A stretch of DNA of 64,000 nucleotides from Seonamhaeicola sp. S2-3 (GCF_001971785.1 NZ_CP019389.1:1685001-1749000); one strand, 5' to 3'; counted from the stretch's first letter, positions 39,961 to 49,203 are shown. A program made the numbers and translations. The notes: generated by a model not told the origin, from the sequence alone.

Positions 39961-40740
39961 ATGAAAAAACTACTACTTATATTAACAATAGGCGCATTTC
40001 AAACCATATTTGCCCAACAAGAATCTGCCTTTGAACAAGGGGAATGGTTTAAGTTTAGGATGAGCTATAGCGGATGGATGAAAGCTGGAAATGCCACTTT
40101 AACTGTAAATGAAACTACTTTAAATAATAAAGAAGTTTATCATGTCGTAGGAAAAGGCTGGACTACTGGTATGATAAAATGGTTTTTTAAAGTAAAAGAT
40201 AGGTATGAAAGCTATTTTGATAAAAAAACCAATTTGCCGTACAAATTTGTTAGAAAGATTGATGAAGGAGGTTATACTAAAGATATTGAAATAGACTTTG
40301 ATCAGGAAAAAAACAAAGCATACGTAAATGATAAAAAACATAACAAAAAGTTTGTTATAGATACCAAACCCAATATTCAAGATATGGTATCAACCTTTTA
40401 TTATTTAAGAAACCATATGGATACCAATAATTTAGAAGTTGGTGATGAGGTGCGAGTAGATATGTTTTTTGATAAAGAAAATTATGGTTTTAAACTAAAG
40501 TATTTAGGAGAAGATACTATAGATACAGATTTTGGAGAAATAGAAACCTTAAAATTTAGACCCTATGTTATGGCAGGACGTGTTTTTAAAGAAGAAGAAA
40601 GTTTAACGCTATGGGTATCAAAAGACAAAAATAAACTACCTTTGCGCATTAAGGCAGATTTAGCTGTGGGGTCTTTAAGAGCAGACCTTGACGCTTTTAA
40701 GGGGTTAAAACACCCGTTCCAAATAGTTGTTAAAAATTAA
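39961..40740 (+). CDS. DUF3108-family secreted protein
   Basis: A 259-residue protein with a signal peptide (1-18, ending IFAQ) and a single DUF3108 domain: 'FEQGEWFKFRMSYSGWMKAG', 'ATLTVNETTLNNKEVYHVVG', 'YESYFDKKTNLPYKFVRKID', and the late 'ADLAVGSLRADLDAFKG'. The fold is expected to be a lipocalin-like beta-barrel in the periplasm; biochemical function is unknown. The stop overlaps the tryptophan 2,3-dioxygenase ATG (one base), so they are coupled, although a role in tryptophan breakdown is not evident. Confidence 0.88.
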   Translation: MKKLLLILTIGAFQTIFAQQESAFEQGEWFKFRMSYSGWMKAGNATLTVNETTLNNKEVYHVVGKGWTTGMIKWFFKVKDRYESYFDKKTNLPYKFVRKIDEGGYTKDIEIDFDQEKNKAYVNDKKHNKKFVIDTKPNIQDMVSTFYYLRNHMDTNNLEVGDEVRVDMFFDKENYGFKLKYLGEDTIDTDFGEIETLKFRPYVMAGRVFKEEESLTLWVSKDKNKLPLRIKADLAVGSLRADLDAFKGLKHPFQIVVKN

Positions 40741-41663
40741 TGGGTTTAGAATCAAATATTACCAACCAACTTAAAGAAAAATACAAGGCAATAGACCAAG
40801 ATTTAGAAGATCATTTAGAAGGACTACTGCATAGTAAACCCATTACTTATTGGGATTATATTCAAACCGATGCGTTATTAAATCTTCAAATCACAAGAAC
40901 AGACTTCCCAGATGAAATGGTTTTTATCATGTATCATCAAATCACTGAATTGCTATTTAAAATGATACTTACAGAGATACAGCAAGTAGCAGAAAGTGAA
41001 CAAATAAAAGAAACTGTTTTTACAGATAAAATAATGCGAATAAGTAGGTACTTTGATGTGCTTACATCATCTTTCAGTATTATGAAAGACGGGATGAGTA
41101 TAGAACAGTACAACAAATTTAGACAAACCCTTATACCTGCAAGTGGTTTTCAAAGTGCCCAATACAGAAAAATTGAATTTGCTTCAACAGAATTAATAAA
41201 TCTTATAGATAAACGATTTAGAGATACTATTGATAGAAATTCGTCTTACGAAAACGCCTTTGAACATTTGTATTGGCAAGCTGCAGGAAAAGATTACAAA
41301 ACTGGAAAAAAAACATATACTTTAACAGTTTTTGAAGAACGATATAAAGAAGAGTTTATTAGATTTACCAAATTTTATTACAAAAACAATCTTTGGTCTA
41401 AATTTAAAAGTTTACCCAAAAAAGCACAGCAAAATAAAGCACTAGTAAAAGCCATGCGCCATTACGATTATACGGTTAATATTAAGTGGGTTATGGCACA
41501 CTATGCAACAGCTAACCATTACTTAAATATAGGCGGTAAAACGGCTGAGGCAACTGGTGGTAGTGAATGGGTAAAATACATGCATCCAAAGTATCAAAAA
41601 AGAATATTTTTTCCAGAATTATGGACGAAAAAAGAAATAGAAGATTGGGGAGCAAATATTTAG
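40740..41663 (+). CDS. Tryptophan 2,3-dioxygenase family protein
   Basis: A 307-residue, all-helical heme enzyme that opens the indole ring of tryptophan to N-formylkynurenine. Family signatures: 'FPDEMVFIMYHQITELLFKM' (distal heme-pocket His in the HQ-x-x-E motif), 'GFQSAQYRKIEF' (substrate-binding arginine region), and the C-terminal 'ATGGSEWVKYMHPKYQKRIF'. It is near the usual bacterial length (about 280) with a longer middle part. It overlaps the DUF3108 gene by one base, and the M23 lipoprotein gene starts within its last 43 bases. Downstream kynurenine genes are not in the window. The symbol kynA is not used because this subgroup is divergent. Confidence 0.9.
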   Translation: MGLESNITNQLKEKYKAIDQDLEDHLEGLLHSKPITYWDYIQTDALLNLQITRTDFPDEMVFIMYHQITELLFKMILTEIQQVAESEQIKETVFTDKIMRISRYFDVLTSSFSIMKDGMSIEQYNKFRQTLIPASGFQSAQYRKIEFASTELINLIDKRFRDTIDRNSSYENAFEHLYWQAAGKDYKTGKKTYTLTVFEERYKEEFIRFTKFYYKNNLWSKFKSLPKKAQQNKALVKAMRHYDYTVNIKWVMAHYATANHYLNIGGKTAEATGGSEWVKYMHPKYQKRIFFPELWTKKEIEDWGANI

Positions 41664-42940
41664 TACTGTTAGTTCTTGCATTACTTTTTTTTAGTAATTG
41701 TAAAGAAGAAAAAAAAGAGGTAATTGAAGAAGAAGTAGCAGTAGTTGAAGAGCCAAAACATGTGTATGAATTTGGATTCAAATTAAACGACTACGTAGTT
41801 AAAAGAGACACCATTAAAAGAGGTGATACTTTTGGAGTTATTTTAGAACGAAATAATATAGGCTATCCTAAAATTTTCCAAATAGCAGAAAAAGCCAAAG
41901 ATACTTTTGATATTAGGAAACTTCAGGTAGGTAAACCTTACACCATTTTATGTTCTAAAGATTCTTTAGAGTTACCACAATCATTTATATATCAGCCTAA
42001 TAAAGAGGAGTATGTTGTTATTAATTTTAAAGACTCTATTAGTGTATATAAAAGCAGGAAACCTATTAAATATGTAGAAAAAACAGTTACTGGAGTTATT
42101 ACTAGCAGTATTTCTGAAACGCTAGATGAAAAAGGAGTAAGTCCAGTTTTAACTAATAAGTTAGCAGATGATATTTATGCGTGGACTATAGATTTTAGAA
42201 GACTTCAAAAAGGCGATAGATTTAAAGTAATTTATACAGATAAGTATATTGATGATACCATTTATGGTGGTATACATGATGTAAAAGCGGCCTATTTTGA
42301 ACATAATAAAGAACCTTTCTACGCTTTTCAATTTGAAACAGATTCTGTAAAAGGCATTATAGATTATTTTAACGAAGAAGCAAAAAATTTAAGACGTGCC
42401 TTTTTAAAAGCACCTGTTAAATTTAGTCGTATTTCATCACGATATAATTTAAGACGTAGAATAGCAGTTTATGGCTATAAATTGCGTCCGCATAAAGGAA
42501 CCGATTTTGCAGCCCCAATAGGTACTCCCATAATGGCTACCGCAAACGGAACAGTTACAAAATCTGAGTACAGAGGAGGTAATGGAAACTATGTAAAAAT
42601 AAGGCATAATGCCACTTATGAAACACAATATTTACACATGAAAAAGCGAAATGTTAAAGTTGGAGATTTTGTAAAACAAGGCGATGTTATTGGATGGGTA
42701 GGTATGACCGGAAATACTGGTGGGCCACATGTTTGCTATCGTTTTTGGGTTAATGGTAGGCAGGTAGATCCGTTTAAACAAAAATTACCAGAGGCTAAAC
42801 CTATTTCAGATTCATTAAAAGTAAAATACTTAGACTATATAAAGCCTATAAAGTATAAGTTAGATAACATTTATTTTGAACCAGAAATAATTGAAGAAGA
42901 ACAACAAGTACAAACTTTAATAAAACAATCAAATTCATAA
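41621..42940 (+). CDS. M23-family peptidase lipoprotein with a substituted zinc ligand
   Basis: A 439-residue murein-hydrolase-type lipoprotein. I start it at the ATG at 41621 because it gives a clean lipoprotein signal (lipobox LLFFSNC); an upstream ATG at 41567 would place 18 charged residues before it. Acidic linker '[17 protein letters not shown]', then an OapA/LysM-like region ('[18 protein letters not shown]'), and the M23 domain (about 300-400): '[20 protein letters not shown]' with the zinc-binding HxxxD, and 'TQYLHM'. The final HxH motif reads 'GPHVCYRFW': the third zinc ligand is Cys instead of His. It overlaps the TDO gene by 43 bases. pgi starts one base after it. Confidence 0.9.
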   Translation: MDEKRNRRLGSKYLVLLVLALLFFSNCKEEKKEVIEEEVAVVEEPKHVYEFGFKLNDYVVKRDTIKRGDTFGVILERNNIGYPKIFQIAEKAKDTFDIRKLQVGKPYTILCSKDSLELPQSFIYQPNKEEYVVINFKDSISVYKSRKPIKYVEKTVTGVITSSISETLDEKGVSPVLTNKLADDIYAWTIDFRRLQKGDRFKVIYTDKYIDDTIYGGIHDVKAAYFEHNKEPFYAFQFETDSVKGIIDYFNEEAKNLRRAFLKAPVKFSRISSRYNLRRRIAVYGYKLRPHKGTDFAAPIGTPIMATANGTVTKSEYRGGNGNYVKIRHNATYETQYLHMKKRNVKVGDFVKQGDVIGWVGMTGNTGGPHVCYRFWVNGRQVDPFKQKLPEAKPISDSLKVKYLDYIKPIKYKLDNIYFEPEIIEEEQQVQTLIKQSNS

Positions 42941-42941
42941 T

Positions 42942-44561
42942 ATGTCATTACCAACTATTAATCCAACATCTACAGAAGCTTGGAAAAAACTTCAAAATCA
43001 TTTTAAAGAAGTAAGTAATTTACATATGAAAGATTTGTTTGAGCAAGACAGCAATAGAGCAAACAAATTCACCATAAAATGGGATGATTTTTATGTAGAT
43101 TATTCTAAAAACAGAATTACAGAAGAAACATTTCAGTATTTATTAGAATTAGCCGATAATGTTAAGCTAAAAGAAGCCATTCAAAGTCAGTTTTCTGGTG
43201 AAAAAATTAATCAGACTGAAGGTAGGGCAGTATTGCATACAGCTTTAAGAGCACCAGAATCTGCTGTTGTAACTGTTGATGGAGAAAATGTAATTCCAGA
43301 AGTTTATAACGTTAGAAGAAAAATTGAAACCTTTACTAATGAAGTAGTAAATGGAGAAAGAAAAGGTTATACAGGTAAACCTTTTACCCATGTTGTAAAT
43401 ATAGGTATTGGTGGTTCAGATTTAGGACCTGCCATGGTGGTAGATGCATTACAATATTACAAAAACCATTTAACCACTTATTTTGTTAGTAATGTAGATG
43501 GTGATCATGTAAATGAAATTATAAAAAAATTAAACCCAGAAACTACACTGTTTGTAGTAGTTTCTAAAACCTTTACAACTCAAGAAACCCTGTCTAACGC
43601 CAATACCATAAAAGAATGGTTTTTAAAATCGGGTACGCAAGAAGATATAGCAAAACATTTTGTAGCGGTTTCTACAAACCTTGAAGCTGTAAAAAACTTT
43701 GGCATAGACTCTAATAATATTTTCCCAATGTGGGATTGGGTTGGTGGTCGTTTTTCACTTTGGAGTGCTGTGGGATTGTCAATTAGTTTAGCTGTAGGTT
43801 ATGATAATTATGCTAGTTTGCTTTTAGGAGCCAATAAAATGGATGAACATTTTAAAAATGAAGCCTTTGCAAATAATATTCCTGTAGTATTAGGTTTAAT
43901 AAGCATATGGTATAATAACTTTTTTAATGCCGAAAGTGAAGCCGTTATTGCATATTCTCAGTATATGAATCAGTTTGCAACCTATTTGCAACAAGGCATT
44001 ATGGAAAGTAACGGAAAGAGTGTTGATAGAAACGGAAATCCTATTGAATATCAAACAGGAACATTAATTTGGGGAGAACCAGGTACCAACTCACAACATG
44101 CGTTTTTCCAATTAATTCATCAAGGAACAAAATTAATTCCAGCAGATTTTATTGGGTTTACTAAATCTTTACATGGTAACCAAGACCATCAAGATAAGCT
44201 CATTTCTAACTTTTTAGCCCAAACAGAAGCGCTTTTAAATGGTAAAACAGAAAACCAAGTAAAAGATGAGGGAACGCAAAAAGATATCATTCCTTTTAAA
44301 GTATTTGAAGGCAACAAACCAACAAATACTATATTTATTAAAAAACTCACACCTGAAAGTTTAGGAAAACTAATAGCTATGTATGAACATAAAATATTTG
44401 TTCAAGGTGTTATTTGGAATATTTTTAGTTATGACCAGTTTGGAGTAGAATTAGGAAAACAATTAGCAACTAAAATATTACAAGAGTTTAATAGTGTGGT
44501 AACAAACCAACATGACTCTTCTACAACTAATTTGTTAAATTTTTACAAAAACAATAAATAG
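42942..44561 (+). CDS. pgi: Glucose-6-phosphate isomerase
   Basis: A 539-residue cytoplasmic enzyme interconverting glucose-6-phosphate and fructose-6-phosphate. Signatures: '[20 protein letters not shown]', the PGI pattern '[20 protein letters not shown]', and '[20 protein letters not shown]' including the catalytic His; the C-terminal pattern '[20 protein letters not shown]' is the second PROSITE-type signature. Length is typical for the E. coli-like branch. It closes the DUF3108-TDO-M23-pgi run and is followed by a terminator. The join to tryptophan breakdown genes seems positional only. Confidence 0.98.
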   Translation: MSLPTINPTSTEAWKKLQNHFKEVSNLHMKDLFEQDSNRANKFTIKWDDFYVDYSKNRITEETFQYLLELADNVKLKEAIQSQFSGEKINQTEGRAVLHTALRAPESAVVTVDGENVIPEVYNVRRKIETFTNEVVNGERKGYTGKPFTHVVNIGIGGSDLGPAMVVDALQYYKNHLTTYFVSNVDGDHVNEIIKKLNPETTLFVVVSKTFTTQETLSNANTIKEWFLKSGTQEDIAKHFVAVSTNLEAVKNFGIDSNNIFPMWDWVGGRFSLWSAVGLSISLAVGYDNYASLLLGANKMDEHFKNEAFANNIPVVLGLISIWYNNFFNAESEAVIAYSQYMNQFATYLQQGIMESNGKSVDRNGNPIEYQTGTLIWGEPGTNSQHAFFQLIHQGTKLIPADFIGFTKSLHGNQDHQDKLISNFLAQTEALLNGKTENQVKDEGTQKDIIPFKVFEGNKPTNTIFIKKLTPESLGKLIAMYEHKIFVQGVIWNIFSYDQFGVELGKQLATKILQEFNSVVTNQHDSSTTNLLNFYKNNK

Positions 44562-44588
44562 TTACTAATAATTTATAATTAAATCTAT

Positions 44589-44626
44589 AAAAAAGGCATA
44601 AATATTTTAATGTTTATGCCTTTTTT
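44589..44626 (+). terminator. Terminator after pgi
   Basis: A 14-bp perfect stem AAAAAAGGCATAAA/TTTATGCCTTTTTT with a 10-base loop, 27 bases past the stop. Confidence 0.9.
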
Positions 44627-44686
44627 AATTATAAAAATTGTTAATATTTGTTAACATAGGCTTAACATATTACCGTTCTTTATCCG

Positions 44687-44694
44687 TATTTTTG
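44687..44694 (+). promoter_or_regulatory. -7 box for the second TonB-dependent receptor
   Basis: TATTTTTG matches TAnnTTTG, 30 bases before the ATG at 44725. No clear -33 box. Confidence 0.6.
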
Positions 44695-44724
44695 CATAAC
44701 TAATTCAATTAATTTTTCTTAATT

Positions 44725-47307
44725 ATGAAAAAAACTACTCAATTTTTGTTAATGGCTGTAGCTATGTTATTTACTACTGCTATTATTGCTCAAAGTACAA
44801 TTACAGGTACTGTAATTGATTCAGAATTAAATACGCCACTACCAGGTGCAAATGTTGTTGAGAAAGGAACTTCTAATGGTGTTTCAACTGATTTTGACGG
44901 GAACTTTAAATTAACAACGCAAGCTACTGCAGGAGAAATTGCTATCTCTTATGTAGGGTACGGAACAGTAACTGTAGCTTTTAATGGTAGTGCTAATTTA
45001 GGTAACATTACTATTAAACCAGACAACTCATTAGAAGAAATTGTAATAATTGGTTCTGGAGTCATTGATTTAGCTGAAGATAGAAAAACACCTATAGCGG
45101 TTTCTACAATTAAAGCTAACAGAATTCAAGAAAAAGCAGGTAACTCTGATTTACCTGAGTTATTAAAGTCTACACCATCTGTACATACAACACAACGCGG
45201 AGGTTTTGGAGACGGACAAATGTTCTTAAGAGGATTTGATCAAACTAATACAGCTTTTTTACTTAATGGTCAACCAATTAATGGTGCTGAAGATGGTAAA
45301 ATGTATTGGTCTAACTGGTCTGGAGTGTTAGATGTAGCTCAAGCAGTACAAGTACAACGTGGTTTAGGATCATCAAAATTAGCTATTTCTTCTGTTGGTG
45401 GTACTGTAAACATTGTAACAAAAACCATTGATAAAAAAGAAGGAGGATTTATACAACAAATGATAGGGAATGATGGTTATACTAAAACGTCTGCTTCTTA
45501 CTCTACAGGAATGTCTGAAAAAGGTTTTGCTTTTACAGCTTTATTAGGGCACTGGAGAGGTGATGGATATGTTGACCATACTGAAGGTCAAGGTCAAACG
45601 TATTTCTTATCTTTTGGTTATAAAGTAAATGATAACCATGTTTTAAATTTAATGTTAACAGGAGCTCCTCAATGGCATGCTGCTGCAGGAAGTGCAGATT
45701 TAATTGATTTTTTAGAAGAAGACAGAGGAAGACGTTACAATAGTTGGAATGCAACTAATGTAGATAGTCCAAATAATTTAGCAAGTGGTGTTTACCCTGG
45801 CGGACGTAATATTTATCATAAACCAGTAGCAAACATAAACTGGGATTGGAATATTAATGATAAATCATCTTTATCAACTGTTTTATATGGTTCTTTAGGT
45901 AGAGGTGCATTTGTTCAATCACAATTTTCTAGTGGTGTTGCAACTTATGCAAGAGGCTCTAATAATAACCACAACTGGTATGGTTTAGTATCTAATTATA
46001 ATAATGAATTAAATGAAAACCTAAGCTTTAATGTAGGTGCAGATGTACGTTTATATAATGGTGTTCACTTTAGAAGTGTAAACGAATTTTTTACTGTTGA
46101 TTCTGTAAGTGATTCTAGTATTTATAATGGTGGAGCTTATGAAGTAACTAAAGCTTACGGAGGAATTAACCCATGGAACATCTTATTTAATACTAATGAT
46201 GATCATGCGCAACGTTTACACCCTTATTATGATTATGAAGAAGATATCAATTATTTAGGTGTATTTGGTCAAATAGAATATTCTAAAGATAAATTTTCTG
46301 CATTTTTCCAAGGATCTGCCTCTACACAATCACACGTTAGAACAGAATATGGTAACTCTTCAACAGAAGGTAAAGGAGAAAAATCAGAAACAGTTAATAA
46401 CCCAGGATTTAATGTAAAGTTAGGGGGAGCTTATAATATTAATGTAAATAATATTGTATTCTTAAATACAGGTTATTATTCTCGTCAACCTTACCATAGT
46501 GATTTATTTATTGATGATAGAGGTTCAAACCAATTAAATCCATTAAGTGATGAAAACCAAAAAATAACAGGTATTGAAGCTGGATATAAATATATAGGAG
46601 AAAAAATATCAGCAAACTTAAACTTATACTATACTATTTGGGATAACAGAATTGATTATGATTCTGAAGATACTGATGACGATAATATTGCTGATGTATT
46701 TTATTCTACAAGCCCTATCAAACAAGTTCATATGGGTGGAGAGTTAGAATTATTTGCTAGACCAACAGATAATTTAGAATTACAAGGGTTTTTATCTGTA
46801 GGTAATTGGGAATATGACGGCGATGTAACACTTATTAAAACTGTAGAAGGTGGAGGTGCACCAGTAGAAGTAGGAACAAGTTATATTGATGGCGCTAAAG
46901 TTGGTAATGCTGCTCAATTTACAGCTGGTATTGGAGCCAAATATGAAATATTACCAAGATTTAAGGTAGATGCCAATTGGAACCAATTCGATAAACTTTA
47001 CGGTAATGCTAACTACGGAGGAAGCGAGTTCTCAAACCCTGATAATAGAGGTTCTATTGAATTACCATCATTTGATACCGTAGATTTAGGGTTGTCTTAC
47101 AAATGGTTATTAGGTAAAAATGATCAGAATTCTTTACAATTCCGTTTAAACGTTAACAATTTATTTGATGAAGTTTATTTAGAATATTCTGATGAAAATA
47201 AACATGTTGAAGCTGGAGATGAATCTTGGAAAGGTGTTAACGTAGAAAATCGTGTAAGATTTGGGTACGGAAGAACTTGGAACTTTAGCTTAAGATATAA
47301 TTTCTAA
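44725..47307 (+). CDS. TonB-dependent outer-membrane receptor
   Basis: An 860-residue outer-membrane transporter. Signal peptide about 1-22; carboxypeptidase-regulatory-like domain about 23-105 ('STITGTVIDSELNTPLPGAN', 'GVSTDFDGNFKLTTQATAG'); plug about 108-235 ('GQMFLRGFDQTNTAFLLNGQ', 'GLGSSKLAISSVGGTVNIVT'); then a beta-barrel ending in 'WNFSLRYNF', with the C-terminal Phe used for barrel assembly. No lipoprotein, SusD or hydrolase gene is beside it, so the cargo (metal complex, vitamin or peptide) cannot be told. It stands alone between a promoter box and a strong terminator. Confidence 0.94.
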   Translation: MKKTTQFLLMAVAMLFTTAIIAQSTITGTVIDSELNTPLPGANVVEKGTSNGVSTDFDGNFKLTTQATAGEIAISYVGYGTVTVAFNGSANLGNITIKPDNSLEEIVIIGSGVIDLAEDRKTPIAVSTIKANRIQEKAGNSDLPELLKSTPSVHTTQRGGFGDGQMFLRGFDQTNTAFLLNGQPINGAEDGKMYWSNWSGVLDVAQAVQVQRGLGSSKLAISSVGGTVNIVTKTIDKKEGGFIQQMIGNDGYTKTSASYSTGMSEKGFAFTALLGHWRGDGYVDHTEGQGQTYFLSFGYKVNDNHVLNLMLTGAPQWHAAAGSADLIDFLEEDRGRRYNSWNATNVDSPNNLASGVYPGGRNIYHKPVANINWDWNINDKSSLSTVLYGSLGRGAFVQSQFSSGVATYARGSNNNHNWYGLVSNYNNELNENLSFNVGADVRLYNGVHFRSVNEFFTVDSVSDSSIYNGGAYEVTKAYGGINPWNILFNTNDDHAQRLHPYYDYEEDINYLGVFGQIEYSKDKFSAFFQGSASTQSHVRTEYGNSSTEGKGEKSETVNNPGFNVKLGGAYNINVNNIVFLNTGYYSRQPYHSDLFIDDRGSNQLNPLSDENQKITGIEAGYKYIGEKISANLNLYYTIWDNRIDYDSEDTDDDNIADVFYSTSPIKQVHMGGELELFARPTDNLELQGFLSVGNWEYDGDVTLIKTVEGGGAPVEVGTSYIDGAKVGNAAQFTAGIGAKYEILPRFKVDANWNQFDKLYGNANYGGSEFSNPDNRGSIELPSFDTVDLGLSYKWLLGKNDQNSLQFRLNVNNLFDEVYLEYSDENKHVEAGDESWKGVNVENRVRFGYGRTWNFSLRYNF

Positions 47308-47332
47308 TAAGCTTTTTTATAGATATTTTAAG

Positions 47333-47369
47333 AAATCGTCTAAAAAGCAATTTTTAGACGATTTTTTTT
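47333..47369 (+). terminator. Terminator after the second TonB-dependent receptor
   Basis: A 14-bp perfect stem AAATCGTCTAAAAA/TTTTTAGACGATTT with a 4-base GCAA loop and eight T, 25 bases past the stop. Confidence 0.92.
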
Positions 47370-47431
47370 CAGAATAGATTTTGTTTAGTTTTTGATTTAA
47401 AAAAAGGGCTTTTATCATTAGCTAATCAGTT

Positions 47432-47990
47432 TTATATAGCTAAACTATACTTTTTAAGGTTATGTGCCATTGCAATTAGTTTTATTTCTACATTTACTTT
47501 ATCGATACCTCAGAGCATAAAGCGTTTTAAAGTTTATGTTTTTAAAATAGCTTCTACATCCCAACAGCGTTGTTTTCGTTTTTTGATACGTTCTTTGCTC
47601 GTCTTTTAAGAATAGTACTCCTTCTTGCAAGCAAAATAACAACTTGAAGGAAGATTTTCTTTAAATGATTTTGTAAACGTTTGTTTGTAAAATCGTTTAT
47701 TGTATTATGGTCTGGTTTGCTTTGACCATTAAGCACATAAAATGAATGTTCTCATAAATAAAAGGCTTGTTCTGTTTTTCTTGAGTAATAAAGATTATGT
47801 AAATAGCCATAAATAATTACCTTGAGTAAGATTTGTGGATGATAACTAGAGGTGCCACCGTCTTTATAGCTTGCTTCTAAAGCGTAATATCTAAATGATT
47901 AATAATTGTATTTACGATTTGAACAGGATGATGCTCTGGAACTAAATCATCATAACTTGGGGCAACAGACAAAGCAGGTCTTAGTTATAG
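47432..47990 (-). pseudogene. Decayed IS1182-family transposase remnant
   Basis: Fragments in several minus-strand frames match a DDE transposase of the IS1182 type. From the N-terminal side: 'PALSVAPSYDDLVPEHHPVQ' with 'IVNTIINHLDIT', then, after a frameshift and stop, 'EASYKDGGTSSYHPQILLKV' and 'IIYGYLHNLYYSRKTEQAFY', then in a third frame 'LNGQSKPDHNTINDFTNKRL' and 'QNHLKKIFLQVVILL'. The end is 'GIDKVNVEIKLIAMAHNLKK' with a stop at 47432. The middle of the enzyme, including the DDE core, is deleted: about 560 bases remain where some 1500 are expected. It is not functional. Terminal inverted repeats were not found. Confidence 0.8.
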
Positions 47991-48050
47991 GACTTGAAAA
48001 CTACTTTTTTTACACATTCTTAAAGTTAAAAAAATAACTAAAAAAAATGC

Positions 48051-48084
48051 AAAAAAAAGCTGCCTTTTCAGACAGCTTTTTTTT
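48051..48084 (-). terminator. Terminator after the 33-residue membrane peptide gene
   Basis: A 12-bp perfect stem (eight A plus GCTG, pairing with CAGC plus eight T; 48051-48062 and 48073-48084) with a 10-base loop. It lies 9 bases past the stop of the small minus-strand gene and is bidirectional in form. Confidence 0.8.
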
Positions 48085-48092
48085 ACCATTAT

Positions 48093-48194
48093 CTAACTAA
48101 AACAAATAAAAATATTAATAGAAATTACAATGATAACAAGTATTGTTAGCCCAATTATACAGCACTTATCAAGAATCTTATTTCTTTTTTCCAT
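48093..48194 (-). CDS. Tiny single-helix membrane peptide (33 residues)
   Basis: An ATG at 48194 opens a 33-codon frame: a basic head MEKRNKILDK, then CCIIGLTILVIIVI and SINIFICFS. That is one membrane helix with positive residues before it, as in known small membrane proteins. A terminator stem starts 9 bases after the stop and a perfect 12-bp hairpin lies 31 bases upstream, so it appears to have a short private transcript. It is downstream of the response-regulator operon terminator. It resembles the 30-residue peptide at 54240-54332 in size, topology and Ile/Leu/Val-Thr content. No family is recognised; coding status rests on position and composition. Confidence 0.5.
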   Translation of the reverse strand: MEKRNKILDKCCIIGLTILVIIVISINIFICFS

Positions 48195-48224
48195 GATAAT
48201 TTAACTTTAAATTAGATTTGGGGA

Positions 48225-48253
48225 AAACTCTGCATCGTTTAGATGCAGAGTTT
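48225..48253 (-). other. Perfect hairpin upstream of the 33-residue peptide gene
   Basis: A 12-bp stem AAACTCTGCATC/GATGCAGAGTTT with a 5-base loop. On the minus strand it is followed by TTTTCCCC, a weak T tail, 31 bases before the peptide ATG. It could be an attenuator, a leader structure or the end of a small RNA. Confidence 0.5.
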
Positions 48254-48343
48254 GATTTAATAATTCTAATCTCTCTAAAAAAGAATTATAAATAGCTTAA
48301 TAGCGAGTGTAAAATTATAGTAAAGGCCTTAATTATAAAATAA

Positions 48344-48362
48344 GCACTTGTACGTATTTTTA
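48344..48362. promoter_or_regulatory. Operator-like repeat, copy 1
   Basis: GCACTTGTACGTATTTTTA. It is a near copy, in the same direction, of the sequence at 48500-48518 (GCACTTCTACGTATTTTTT), 156 bases away. It lies upstream of the 33-residue peptide gene and could bind the neighbouring LuxR-type regulator; this is inference. Confidence 0.4.
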
Positions 48363-48390
48363 TTTATAAAGGAGGAAATGGAAAGTATAT

Positions 48391-48432
48391 AAAAAAACGA
48401 AAGCCCTAGATTATTACAATACTAGAGCTTTC
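48391..48432 (-). terminator. Terminator of the CHAT/response-regulator operon
   Basis: Stem GAAAGCCCTAG/CTAGAGCTTTC (one mismatch; 48399-48409 and 48422-48432). On the minus strand it ends in a run of seven T, about 75 bases past the response-regulator stop. Confidence 0.75.
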
Positions 48433-48490
48433 TTAATTCTCCCTAAGAACTAATTAATAGCACTGTAAAGGTAAGTTGTATAAGCGTTAA

Positions 48491-48518
48491 AAAAAATACG
48501 CACTTCTACGTATTTTTT
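48491..48518. promoter_or_regulatory. Operator-like palindrome, copy 2
   Basis: Arms AAAAAATACG and CGTATTTTTT around an 8-base centre CACTTCTA. It overlaps the stop codon of the response-regulator gene (48506-48508). Similarity with copy 1 extends past the core, toward a shared GCTATTAA on the minus strand. Confidence 0.4.
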
Positions 48519-49147
48519 AAATGGTCTTTATTTAAATTGGCCCAAATTGATAGTGAAGTGGGCTTATTATCTAAACCTAATTTAGCAACTATATTACTTC
48601 TATGCTTATCAACTGTTCTTACAGATATTGATAGTTCTTCGGCAATATCACTACTGGTTTTATTTTCAGAAATAAGTTTTACTATTTTTAATTCAGATTT
48701 TGTTAAAAGCTTAATGGCTTCTAAATGACTATCAATAGGACTAGAGTTTAGGTGTGAGGCTATTTCTTCACTAAAATAAGGTTTGTTATTTACAACATTT
48801 TCAATACAGTTTTCAATTTCTTCAATAGCAAATTCTTTTAAAATATAACCATAAACGTTAAAAGCTTTTGCTTGGTCATAAATTTCTTCTTCTTTATCAA
48901 AAGTGATTAAAATAATTTTTGTAGGTAAGTTGTTTTTCTGGCAGTCTTCGGCTATTTCTAAACCTGTTTTATAAGGCATTCTTATATCAAGAATAGCAAT
49001 TTCAGGTTTTAATTTTACTATTAAGTTGTAGGCAGACTTTCCGTCAGTGGCGCTACCAACAATATTAAACCCTTTAGAGGTTAAAAAATCAGTTAAACCC
49101 CTTAACATTAAAGGGTGGTCATCAGCGATTACTATAGTAGTATTCAT
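48506..49147 (-). CDS. LuxR/NarL-family response regulator (orphan)
   Basis: A 213-residue cytoplasmic regulator. The receiver domain (1-120) has acidic residues Asp9/Asp10, phospho-acceptor Asp54 in 'AILDIRMPYKTGLEIAEDC', and the conserved Thr/Lys region 'IILITFDKEEEIYDQA'. The C-terminal LuxR helix-turn-helix (about 148-208) reads 'LTKSELKIVKLISENKTSSD' and 'ISVRTVDKHRSNIVAKLG'. No histidine kinase is encoded nearby. It is the last gene of a minus-strand series PKD-barrel, CHAT, retropepsin, regulator, 56 bases after the retropepsin gene. An operator-like palindrome overlaps its stop. Targets are unknown. Confidence 0.93.
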   Translation of the reverse strand: MNTTIVIADDHPLMLRGLTDFLTSKGFNIVGSATDGKSAYNLIVKLKPEIAILDIRMPYKTGLEIAEDCQKNNLPTKIILITFDKEEEIYDQAKAFNVYGYILKEFAIEEIENCIENVVNNKPYFSEEIASHLNSSPIDSHLEAIKLLTKSELKIVKLISENKTSSDIAEELSISVRTVDKHRSNIVAKLGLDNKPTSLSIWANLNKDHLKNT

Positions 49148-49203
49148 TTGTTTTAGAGAGGAGTATGTTGCTATTAATTATTATTAATCTATCAAGGGTA
49201 GAT

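Noticed and set aside
47554-47736. A 60-residue minus-strand frame in the gap after the second TonB receptor
   Set aside because: It is one in-frame piece of the decayed IS1182 transposase and not a separate gene.
48537-48728. Plus-strand frame opposite the LuxR regulator
   Set aside because: It mirrors the helix-turn-helix coding region and has no separate support.
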